From positions 1-10,648 of the forward strand of contig JAISRQ010000123.1 in NCBI GenBank assembly GCA_031273545.1: a stretch of 10,648 nucleotides of DNA. Direction: 5' to 3'. Position numbers and translations under genes: made by a program. The notes beneath the pieces were generated by a model that was given only the letters and a program-made list of their open reading frames with translations, had not been told where the DNA came from and made no database searches. This DNA is from Holosporales bacterium. Its GTDB lineage: Bacteria > Pseudomonadota > Alphaproteobacteria > BNTO01. This document shows positions 1 to 6,314 of the stretch, piece after piece (position 1 is the first letter of the stretch; every line of letters starts with the position of its first letter).

Positions 1-1
1 A

Positions 2-1153
2 CTGGGGATTGGGCGGCCGTCAACGTACGCTCCATTAATTCAGGTATTACAGGATCGAGAGTACGTTACTTTGGAAAAGCGCCAATTTATTCCGTCAAGT
101 CGCGGGCGTATTGTCACGGCATTTTTGACGAATTTTTGTTTGAAGTATGTGGAGTACGACTTTACTGCGAACCTGGAAGACGAGCTGGATGACATTGCAA
201 ACGGGCTGTTGAACTGGAAAAACGTCATGCGCGATTTTTGGGCGAACTTCTCAGAGGCAGTTACCCAAATGAAGGAGATTCGCATTACAGAAGTGATTGA
301 CCGACTAGAAGAGAACCTGGAAGCGTATCTTTTTAAGGATGATACTGAAAGACAGTGTAAGAAATGCAACGGGCGTTTAGGACTAAGGTTAAGCAAGTTT
401 GGGGCGTTTCTTGGGTGTAGCAATTATCCTGAGTGTCAAAACCGCATCCCCATCCTGGGGAGCCAGGAGGGCGTTCCACAAAATGTATTTGAAACGGTTG
501 AGCTTGGGACGGACCCAGTAGATAAGTCTCGCATAACGTTGAGGAATGGACCTTATGGGTTCTATATTCAGGTCGACCCTTCTGAACAAGCCGCTAATGA
601 AGGAAAGAAGAAGGTGCCAAAGCCAAAACGAGTCGGGCTTCCTGCTGGGATGGATCCGAGGAGTGTTACGTTTGATATGGCACTGCTTCTGAAGGAATTG
701 CCAAAGACGATAGGGACGTACGAGGACAATACGATTTCCGTGAACACAGGACGGTTTGGACCATATGTGAAGTGTGGGGCCGTTGTTGCGTCCATCCCGA
801 AGTCTTTGGATTTCATGAATATATCAGAGGCAGATGCGATTACATTGATTAAAGCAAAGTCAGAGAAACAGGCTAAGGGCGGAAAGAGAGCAGCACCAAG
901 GAGGGCCGCGCCGAGGAGGGGGAACGCTGCGATGAAGGTAAGTCCTATTGCGGGCGAAGATGTGACGGCTGAGATGGGCGAAAACGCGACGGTTATTGCA
1001 GGCAAGAAGACGAGGGCAGGTACAGGCAGGAAGACAAAGGCAAGTGCAGGAGCAGCCAAAAAAACGAAGGCAAGTGCAAGGAGCACAAGCGCCAACGCAA
1101 AGGGAAGCAGTCCTAGCGGGAATACGAGAAAGAGAAAACATTCCCCAACATAG
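2..1153 (+). CDS. topA: DNA topoisomerase I, C-terminal part (5' end outside window)
   Basis: This enzyme relaxes negatively supercoiled DNA by transient single-strand cleavage. The reading frame is open from the window edge, so only the last 383 codons are visible. It opens with the type IA motif GIGRPSTYA (codons about 5-31), continues with the YVEYDFTANLEDELDDIANG block, and then has a four-cysteine zinc ribbon (CxxC and CxxxxxC; Cys codons at 356, 365, 416 and 434). Two topoisomerase I C-terminal repeats follow (around 500-590 and 615-850, each with a G-P-Y/F-G-x-Y/P-Y core). The last 95 or so residues are a Lys/Arg/Ala-rich low-complexity tail with repeats such as AAPRR and KTKASA, like the basic tails of other alphaproteobacterial TopA proteins, probably for DNA binding. 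The catalytic Toprim and active-site Tyr regions lie upstream of the window. A TTG at 71 is internal, because the conserved motif lies before it. Confidence 0.96.
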   Translation: MGIGRPSTYAPLIQVLQDREYVTLEKRQFIPSSRGRIVTAFLTNFCLKYVEYDFTANLEDELDDIANGLLNWKNVMRDFWANFSEAVTQMKEIRITEVIDRLEENLEAYLFKDDTERQCKKCNGRLGLRLSKFGAFLGCSNYPECQNRIPILGSQEGVPQNVFETVELGTDPVDKSRITLRNGPYGFYIQVDPSEQAANEGKKKVPKPKRVGLPAGMDPRSVTFDMALLLKELPKTIGTYEDNTISVNTGRFGPYVKCGAVVASIPKSLDFMNISEADAITLIKAKSEKQAKGGKRAAPRRAAPRRGNAAMKVSPIAGEDVTAEMGENATVIAGKKTRAGTGRKTKASAGAAKKTKASARSTSANAKGSSPSGNTRKRKHSPT

Positions 1154-1177
1154 AATATTTGGAAAGTTGAACGACTT

Positions 1178-1196
1178 GGAGCATGCTGCATGCTCC
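1178..1196 (+). terminator. Candidate intrinsic terminator of topA
   Basis: A perfect 8-bp stem, GGAGCATG / CATGCTCC, with a 3-nt loop starts 25 bases after the topA stop. The tail TTCGTTTGCTTATT is T-rich but interrupted, so it is not a textbook terminator. Position and stem strength make it the likely end of the topA transcript. Confidence 0.5.
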
Positions 1197-1250
1197 TTCG
1201 TTTGCTTATTGGATCGTACGACTATTCTACCTGTTCCTTATACGTTACTT

Positions 1251-1300
1251 ACTCTTCATAAAATTACGAATTTATTATCCCAACAAACGCTTATTAGCTG
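1251..1300 (+). repeat. Half-copy of a dispersed intergenic repeat (copy 1)
   Basis: This stretch matches the left half of the repeat at 3060-3155. ATTACGAAT (1263-1271) is followed 19 bases later by AACAAACGCTT (1282-1292); the copy at 3060 has ATTACGAAT and AATAAACGCTT at the same 19-base offset. The sequence before it (ACTC...AAAATTACG) also aligns at roughly 14 of 18 positions. No matching right terminal arm is visible, so it looks like a decayed or truncated copy. The rest of the 1154-1445 spacer holds only the topA terminator and the promoter of the next gene. Confidence 0.5.
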
Positions 1301-1379
1301 GATAACTGAACAAATGCTGACCAGGAAAGGATAATGATAAAAAAACATGCTGAACTAATGCAGAAAGGACAGATAGTAA

Positions 1380-1408
1380 CTGAAAATTTATATATTATTC
1401 GGTATAAT
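1380..1408 (+). promoter_or_regulatory. Candidate sigma-70 promoter for the ankyrin-like gene
   Basis: A perfect -10 hexamer TATAAT lies at 1403-1408. CTGAAA at 1380-1385 matches 4 of 6 positions of the -35 consensus, and the spacer is 17 bp. Transcription would start near 1415, giving a leader of about 30 nt that contains an AAGG Shine-Dalgarno (1437-1440). Confidence 0.5.
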
Positions 1409-1445
1409 CTAAGGCAGGATATAACACCTTTTATATAAGGAAAAT

Positions 1446-2924
1446 ATGATGTTTAGAAAGATTATTGTAGGAAGTTTTTGCATTTTTGTAGGTGCCAGCG
1501 TATTCGCTAGTCGTGATTGGCTCACGGAGAGTTCACTTACTTATGAACGTCAATTAGAGCTCGCTATAACGTCTACAGACTTAGACGCAATAAAACGGCT
1601 TTTGGGTTATGAATCCGGTAAACGGTTTAATCCCTTTTCCGATACTCGTAAATGGTTTAACGCCAATGCTAATAGTCCCTCGCCAAACGGGCTGATCCTA
1701 CCAGTTGCGTTTAGATGCAAAAATAAAGATATAATGGCGTTTATACTGGACAACAGCAAGGTTGACGTAAACTTTGTCTATCGCGGCTACACGCCAGCAG
1801 ACTGGGCAGCATTCTCTAATCGAATTGGTGTTTACGAGGAATTAAGAAAAAGAGGAGGAAAAATTCACGAATCGACACGTGATCATGTAAATAGAATGAT
1901 AGATGTACATCATGATCTTGCTTATACGCCATTAAAGGTTTTAGTCGACCAAACGGAAGTAATTCCTGATGAACATTATGAAGACCTCGTAGATGAAAAA
2001 ATAGAACATTTCCGAAATGTAGAAATATTGGGGGATGCCATGGCTGACGGCCGGGTAGATGACGTTGAAAGGCTTTTAATAAAATATAAAAATGGAGAAA
2101 TTAAACTTGATATTAATGCCCCCTTAACTTCAGGAGCAGGACCAGCTTTAAACGAGGCAGCAACAGAGACGCGACCGTATGGAGCCAAGATTGTTAGGTT
2201 GATTTTAGAACACTGTAAGGGTTACGTAAACGTGAACTTGGTTCATCGTCACTGTACTCCGGCAGATGAAGCCGCCAAAGCTTGGAACCTTGAGACGTTC
2301 AAAGCATTAAAAGAACATGGTGGAAAGATTCACGAGTCTGTACGGGGACTTCATTTTACGGAAGATTTGAGACTTTTGGTCGACGAAGCGGACTTAATAA
2401 GTGATGCTGAAGATTCTTTCGTTCCTCCACAGAATTTTGGGCCAGCAAAGGCTAGTTTGCCAATACGGGGCTTAACGCGACAGGAGGATGACGAACATTT
2501 CCGAAATGGATGGATCCTGTATTATGCCATACGCAGCTTTGATACGGAGGAAGTTGAAAGGCTTATGAAAGAACACGAACTTGGAGAATTCAAACTTGAT
2601 ATGAACGCTCGTTTGAAGCCCGGTGGTTACCCAGCCTTACACCAGGCCGTGGATTCGTATGACAGTGCAAAAAAGGTAGGTTTGATACTAAAACACAGCA
2701 AGGCTGACATAAACCGGCTTTATTGCGGCTATACGCCAACAGATTGGGTATTCAACCATCTCGTTTTTTTTGAATACGAGACTTGTGAGATGTTACTTAA
2801 AAATGGTGGAAAGATTCACCGAGATACATTTGATCAAATACTGTATAATGCAGCAAAAGCAAATCCTGAAAACCTTGAGTGGGCACAATTAATGGAGTTA
2901 GCTCGCGACAAGATAATAGATTAG
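1446..2924 (+). CDS. Exported ankyrin-like repeat protein with three internal modules
   Basis: I do not recognise a named gene. The 492-residue protein starts with a Sec signal peptide: a basic residue pair, a hydrophobic core (KIIVGSFCIFVGAS) and a likely cut after VFA (residue 21). The mature part has three related modules at about residues 33-143, 188-298 and 351-460. Each holds an ankyrin-like helix pair (for example xxVERLLxKY), a stretch of the type G-Y-T-P-A-D-x-A, and a terminal LxxxGGKIHxS. Modules 2 and 3 are close at the DNA level too, sharing 16 identical bases at 2004-2019 and 2493-2508. Ankyrin repeats are protein-binding scaffolds, so an exported binding protein, possibly acting on a host, is plausible; that role is inference. 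The start is uncertain: ATG 1446 lies 5 nt after the AAGG and ATG 1449 lies 8 nt after it. Similarity to the signal peptide of the next gene favours 1449. It has its own candidate promoter and terminator. Confidence 0.8.
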   Translation: MMFRKIIVGSFCIFVGASVFASRDWLTESSLTYERQLELAITSTDLDAIKRLLGYESGKRFNPFSDTRKWFNANANSPSPNGLILPVAFRCKNKDIMAFILDNSKVDVNFVYRGYTPADWAAFSNRIGVYEELRKRGGKIHESTRDHVNRMIDVHHDLAYTPLKVLVDQTEVIPDEHYEDLVDEKIEHFRNVEILGDAMADGRVDDVERLLIKYKNGEIKLDINAPLTSGAGPALNEAATETRPYGAKIVRLILEHCKGYVNVNLVHRHCTPADEAAKAWNLETFKALKEHGGKIHESVRGLHFTEDLRLLVDEADLISDAEDSFVPPQNFGPAKASLPIRGLTRQEDDEHFRNGWILYYAIRSFDTEEVERLMKEHELGEFKLDMNARLKPGGYPALHQAVDSYDSAKKVGLILKHSKADINRLYCGYTPTDWVFNHLVFFEYETCEMLLKNGGKIHRDTFDQILYNAAKANPENLEWAQLMELARDKIID

Positions 2925-2943
2925 CTCGGTTAGTTTTTTAGGG

Positions 2944-3003
2944 AAATCCAGCATCATCAACCAATGGGAAATTCCCTTTCGGTTTTTGTGCTGGATTTTT
3001 TTT
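2944..3003 (+). terminator. Intrinsic terminator of the ankyrin-like gene
   Basis: A perfect 10-bp stem, AAATCCAGCA (2944-2953) and TGCTGGATTT (2989-2998), runs into eight T residues (2996-3003), 20 bases after the stop codon. The 35-base loop contains a second short palindrome, GGGA-AAT-TCCC (2966-2976), so the structure is a nested hairpin. Confidence 0.8.
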
Positions 3004-3018
3004 AACCTTTCTATATAG

Positions 3019-3037
3019 GCTCTCGATATCCGAGAGC
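3019..3037. other. Short perfect hairpin in the spacer
   Basis: GCTCTCG and CGAGAGC form a 7-bp stem around a 5-nt loop (ATATC). It is followed by AAACATTTTGTTTATT. It sits just after the main terminator and could act as a backup terminator; no other role can be argued from the sequence. Confidence 0.4.
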
Positions 3038-3059
3038 AAACATTTTGTTTATTAGCTTA

Positions 3060-3155
3060 TATACACACTCCCCAAAATATTACGAATCCTCAGAGCGAAT
3101 AAACGCTTGTAATCCTTTCGTTTTTGGGCCGCAATCTTTTGGAGGACTCGGTATA
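3060..3155 (+). repeat. MITE-like dispersed repeat with imperfect terminal inverted repeats (copy 2)
   Basis: The element begins TATACACACTCCCCAAAA and ends with an imperfect inverted copy (AATCTTTTGGAGGACTC then GGTATA). In the middle it carries GAATAAACGCTT. Its left arm matches the reverse complement of the right arm of the copy at 4211-4358 at about 24 of 27 positions, and both share GAATAAACGCT inside, so the two are the same element in opposite orientation. This copy lacks about 45 bp of interior sequence present in the other. It encodes nothing. Ends of the form TATAC/GTATA would suit TA-targeting elements; that is inference. It takes up much of the 349-bp spacer 2925-3273; the remainder (3156-3273) is A/T-rich and probably holds the promoter of the next gene, for which I see no convincing box pair. 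Confidence 0.65.
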
Positions 3156-3273
3156 TTTCTTTTATAAAAAATATACATAGGTCAAAATATAGGTGCATTA
3201 ACTTTCTGTTTACTATCTTTCTGTATAGTTATAACTGAAAGAGGAAATTGTCTGTTTTTTTTAGGAGAAAGAT

Positions 3274-4074
3274 ATGTTGAAAAAGATTCTAATTGGAAGT
3301 TTTTGTGTATTAGGAATTACTTGCATTAACGCGACTGATGCGAGCGTACCAGAGTGGAAGGTGAAACAACAACGCGACGAGGCCAGAAGGATAGAGGCCA
3401 GAAGGACTTTGCATGATAACACTTTGGAAGAAATTAAAAAGAAACGCGTAAATTTAAAAAAGGGAGATGTTCTCCGTCATGACCGAAATTATATTCAATT
3501 CGACGCGAAAATCGAAGGTTTGACGAGAAAAGCTCGTGCTATAATCAACAGCGGACCAATTAACGCAGATTCCGAGTGGCTAGAACACGCAGTGGAATGT
3601 ATTAAGCATGCGAGATTTTTGTTAAATTACGAAAAAGAACTAGATCCAACATCTGGTGTTTACGGAAATCCGAAATTTTTGTTTGTAAACAACCTAGTGA
3701 CTGAGCTTAAGGAGAAACTGCAGGCAATAAGTGCACGTTCAAAAGTGTCTCCAGGTGTAATACCTCCAGCAGCGGATTTTGTTCCAGCAGCTCCAGTAGC
3801 AGCTCCAGTAGCAATACCAGCAGTAGCACCAGCACCAGCAGGTAGCCCAGTTCGAGCACGTTTTGAAGCTGAACGAAAGGCAAGACGGGATGCAGTTGCA
3901 GCCGAAGCGGGTATACCTACTCCAGCACCATCAAGTTTTGAAGCAAAAGTTCTAGCACCATCAAGATTTGAACCAGAAATTGCGCCTGACACTGCTGAAC
4001 AAAGGGCAAGACAGGAGGCAAGAGCCGCCGAGTTTAGGGAAGCGAAAAGAAGGGCAATGGAAATGGAGTACTAG
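3274..4074 (+). CDS. Exported charged protein with Ala/Pro-rich linker, function unknown
   Basis: I do not recognise the family. The start is well supported: AGGAGA at 3263-3268 lies 5 nt before the ATG. Residues 1-20 form a signal peptide (KKILIGSFCVLG core, likely cut after INA) that is nearly the same as that of the gene upstream. Residues 23-155 are charged and predicted mostly helical, with a tandem EARRI/EARRT (a 15-bp DNA repeat at 3379-3406). Residues 160-191 are a low-complexity Ala/Pro/Val linker built from GCTCCAGTAGCA-type repeats. Residues 192-266 are again charged and helical, with a 10-residue repeat (APSSFEAKVL / APSRFEPEIA; DNA period 30 bp at 3924-3965) and two copies of an E-R/Q-x-A-R-R/Q-x-A motif. 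No catalytic motif or second membrane segment is visible. It could be a periplasmic, surface-linked or secreted adaptor. Repeats lie on both sides of the gene. Confidence 0.78.
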   Translation: MLKKILIGSFCVLGITCINATDASVPEWKVKQQRDEARRIEARRTLHDNTLEEIKKKRVNLKKGDVLRHDRNYIQFDAKIEGLTRKARAIINSGPINADSEWLEHAVECIKHARFLLNYEKELDPTSGVYGNPKFLFVNNLVTELKEKLQAISARSKVSPGVIPPAADFVPAAPVAAPVAIPAVAPAPAGSPVRARFEAERKARRDAVAAEAGIPTPAPSSFEAKVLAPSRFEPEIAPDTAEQRARQEARAAEFREAKRRAMEMEY

Positions 4075-4091
4075 ACGTACGTTCCAAATTC

Positions 4092-4128
4092 AAGGTGCCC
4101 TTGCGGCTACTACAACACAAGGCACCTT
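4092..4128 (+). terminator. Hairpin after the Ala/Pro-rich gene, candidate terminator
   Basis: AAGGTGCCCTTG (4092-4103) pairs with CAAGGCACCTT (4118-4128), giving 11 bp with one bulged C and a 14-nt loop, 17 bases after the stop codon. Only TTT then GGGGG follows, so the T tract is poor. It probably stabilises or ends the mRNA. Confidence 0.45.
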
Positions 4129-4172
4129 TGGGGGTGAGCAATTCCAAGAATGTTGAGACTGCTCCCCCCAAA
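4127..4172. other. Second long hairpin directly abutting the first
   Basis: TTTGGGGGTGAGCA (4127-4140) pairs with TGCTCCCCCCAAA (4160-4172): 13 bp with one bulged T and a 19-nt loop. Its 5' arm overlaps the end of the preceding hairpin by two bases. On the minus strand the stem is preceded by a run of seven T, on the plus strand it is followed by seven A, so it is not a standard terminator in either direction. The C/A-rich arm resembles the inner edge of the repeat arms at 4242-4251. Confidence 0.45.
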
Positions 4173-4210
4173 AAAAGAACAGTAGAAGCCATTTATTTAC
4201 GACAATACAC

Positions 4211-4358
4211 GTATCATAACTACTCCACAAAAGATTACGGATTTTTGGGGGAGAGAATACAATATCAGGGGCCCTAAAGATTTCTGACAAGAAATTCACG
4301 GATCGTGAGCGTTTATTCCCCCCCAAAAGTCCGTAATCTTTTGGGGAGTGGGTATACC
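4211..4358 (-). repeat. MITE-like dispersed repeat with 30-bp inverted arms (copy 3, inverted)
   Basis: Arms at 4222-4251 and 4320-4349 are inverted copies of each other at 28 of 30 positions, separated by 68 bp. The consensus arm starts ACTCCCCAAAAGATTACGGA and is itself a hairpin (CCCCAAAAG...CTTTTGGGG, 8-nt loop). The right arm is followed by the perfect palindrome GGTATACC (4351-4358). The interior carries AGCGTTTATTC, the complement of the GAATAAACGCT found in the copy at 3060-3155, plus a small hairpin (ATTTCT-GACA-AGAAAT). No protein is encoded. It lies 41 bp beyond the atpD stop and could serve as terminator for both converging genes. With the two hairpins upstream it accounts for the 324-bp spacer 4075-4398. 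Confidence 0.7.
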
Positions 4359-4398
4359 TAATAAAAATTCTGAAATCTTTGAGTAAGTCGCGGTGTGA

Positions 4399-6111
4399 TC
4401 AGCTTTTATTCGCCTTCGCAAGTACGCTTTCTATATTTCCAGCCATGAAAAATGCTTGCTCAGGAATATGGTCAAACGTTCCCTTGCAAATCTCCCGGAA
4501 TCCCTCAATCGTATCCTTTAGGTCAACAAACTCTCCCGGGATTCCACTAAACGTCTTGGCCGTTTCAAACGGTTGCGATAGGAAGCGTTGAATCCGCCGC
4601 GCACGCGCAATAACTTTCTTATCTTCCTCGGATAATTCATCCATTCCTAAAATCGCAATCAAATCCTGGAGATTCTTATATGTTTGCAAAATGCGCTGTA
4701 CCTCGCATGCCACGTTATAGTGCTCTTCCCCAACAACACGTGGGTCCAATATTCGCGAATTCGAACTCAACGGGTCAACAGACGGAAAAATTCCAAGTGC
4801 GGCGATTTGCCTATTCAAAACGGTGGTTGCATCCAAGTGCGTGAATGATGCCGCAGTTGCAGGGTCAGTAATGTCATCTGCGGGGACGTACACAGCTTGT
4901 ATGCTGGTAATGGATCCCTTCGATGTGGTCGTGATGCGCTCCTGCAGCGTGCCCATTTCGTACGTAAGAGTAGGCTGGTACCCAACGGCGGATGGCGTCC
5001 GTCCAAGCAGCGCAGACACCTCCGCACCGGCTTGCGTGAAACGAAATATATTGTCAATAAAAAACAGGACGTTCCGATGCTCTACGTCGCGAAAATATTC
5101 CGCCAACGTTAGTCCCGTCAAAGCAACACGCGCGCGCGCCCCAGGGGGCTCATTCATCTGCCCGTACACAAGTGCCGCCTTTGAGCCCTTAACGTTTTTT
5201 GTGTTAACCCCAGACGCAATCATCTCGTTGTAGAGGTCGTTCCCTTCTCTTGTGCGTTCGCCAACTCCGGCAAATACGGAATAACCGCCGTGCTTCCTGA
5301 CCACGTTATTAATTAACTCCATCATGAGCACGGTTTTCCCAACGCCAGCGCCCCCGAATAGCCCAATCTTTCCGCCACGTGGGTATGGCGTTAGCAAATC
5401 TATGACCTTGATTCCAGTCATTAACATTTCATTTGACGGCGATTGTTCTGTAAATGGAGGAGGATCCCGGTGAATCGACATAAAGCTGGTTGCATCAACT
5501 TCGCCGCGCCCGTCAATTGGCTTTCCTACGACGTTTATTATGCGGCCAAGTGTTCCAGGGCCAACGGGAACGGAGATAGGCTTTCCAGTGTCAAACACAA
5601 GATCTCCGCGTTTGAGCCCCTCTGTTTGGTCCATAGCAATTGTTCGCACCGTGTTCTCGCCCATATGTTGGGAGACTTCGAGAATTACGTCGTTGTGAAG
5701 CTGAGTTGCGTCATAATGAGGTTTGTTTGCGCCGTTTTCACGAGCTTTGTTTACGTCATCGACAGGAGGATTGCCGGAATAGTCGGCTGAATGCTTGCTG
5801 GAGGAACCAGCAGGAAGCTTGCTTTGTTCACCAAGTGAGTGTACTCCGTCGCTGCGTTGAACCCTAAGCGCATTAAATATGGCAGGTAATTCGCCCCCTT
5901 TGAAATAGACGTCAACTACGGCGCCAACAATCTGAGAAATTACGCCGCAAGGAAGTTCGTCATTGGATCTTGTCGATACCCCTCCTAAGTCTGGCTTGGA
6001 ATGCTTTGAGCCTTCTTCAGTAATTTCGGGGATAGGCTCCGAGCTTCCTTCGTTAATTTCGGGGATAGGAGTTTCTGCAAGAGGTTTGTCGTTAGTATTT
6101 GCGTTTTTCAC
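4399..6111 (-). CDS. atpD: ATP synthase F1 beta subunit, with N-terminal extension and crown insertion
   Basis: This is the catalytic beta subunit of the membrane F-type ATP synthase, which makes ATP from ADP and phosphate. Visible hallmarks are the P-loop GGAGVGKT (residues 253-260), catalytic Glu285 in GERTREGNDLY, Walker B LFFIDN (349-354), GRTPSAVGYQPTL, and the DELSEED lever motif (491-497). At 570 residues it is about 90-100 longer than usual. The excess is a low-complexity N-terminal extension (residues 1-55, acidic, with an 11-residue repeat PIPEI-N/T-E) and a hydrophilic insertion at about 90-141 in the beta-barrel crown. The nucleotide-binding and C-terminal domains look intact. The adenine-stacking Tyr of GIYPAVDPL is Phe442 here. 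The start is GTG (complement of 6109-6111) with AGGA 11 nt upstream and an in-frame TAG two codons before it; no later Met precedes the core. The gene stands alone, without atpA/G upstream or atpC downstream. It is either a relocated sole copy or a second paralogue. Confidence 0.95.
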   Translation of the reverse strand: MKNANTNDKPLAETPIPEINEGSSEPIPEITEEGSKHSKPDLGGVSTRSNDELPCGVISQIVGAVVDVYFKGGELPAIFNALRVQRSDGVHSLGEQSKLPAGSSSKHSADYSGNPPVDDVNKARENGANKPHYDATQLHNDVILEVSQHMGENTVRTIAMDQTEGLKRGDLVFDTGKPISVPVGPGTLGRIINVVGKPIDGRGEVDATSFMSIHRDPPPFTEQSPSNEMLMTGIKVIDLLTPYPRGGKIGLFGGAGVGKTVLMMELINNVVRKHGGYSVFAGVGERTREGNDLYNEMIASGVNTKNVKGSKAALVYGQMNEPPGARARVALTGLTLAEYFRDVEHRNVLFFIDNIFRFTQAGAEVSALLGRTPSAVGYQPTLTYEMGTLQERITTTSKGSITSIQAVYVPADDITDPATAASFTHLDATTVLNRQIAALGIFPSVDPLSSNSRILDPRVVGEEHYNVACEVQRILQTYKNLQDLIAILGMDELSEEDKKVIARARRIQRFLSQPFETAKTFSGIPGEFVDLKDTIEGFREICKGTFDHIPEQAFFMAGNIESVLAKANKS

Positions 6112-6254
6112 TATCTACTTATTCCTGTTTATAAAGAGGACCTGCCATAATAATATGACAAAATTACGATAAAAGTAATAATCCGAGTAAATTTTTATAT
6201 TACAGCGAAGGAAGCGGGGACCCAACGTTGTCTAAAAATTGAAAAAAAAGCAAA

Positions 6255-6314
6255 AGGGAATACATTGCGAATAACTAGGAAAAGGGGAGGCAGCAGGGAA
6301 TACATTGCGAATAA
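6255..6314. repeat. 20-bp direct repeat, 40-bp period
   Basis: AGGGAATACATTGCGAATAA occurs exactly at 6255-6274 and 6295-6314. The 20-bp gap between the copies is purine-rich. The first ten bases after the leading A also occur inverted as ATGTATTCCC at 6531-6540. Two identical sites in phase upstream of atpD could be regulator-binding sites or a small duplication; the sequence does not decide. Confidence 0.7.

Noticed and set aside
568..1191. Long open frame on the minus strand opposite the topA tail, with a hydrophobic, Ala/Leu-rich product
   Set aside because: It is the antisense of the Lys/Ala-rich low-complexity tail of topA, whose plus-strand frame carries clear conserved motifs.
996..1334. 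Open frame overlapping the end of topA and running into the spacer
   Set aside because: It is a shifted frame of the repetitive tail, crosses the topA terminator hairpin and has no recognisable domain or ribosome site.
1446..4074. Toxin-antitoxin or phage-defence pair formed by the two accessory genes
   Set aside because: Both proteins have signal peptides and separate transcription signals, are 349 bp apart, and show no nuclease, protease or NTPase motifs.
4090..4326. Short open frames on both strands across the repeat region
   Set aside because: They consist of the hairpin arms and inverted repeats and match no protein signature.
6255..6314. CRISPR array
   Set aside because: Only two repeat copies, a 20-bp gap, no further units and no cas genes.
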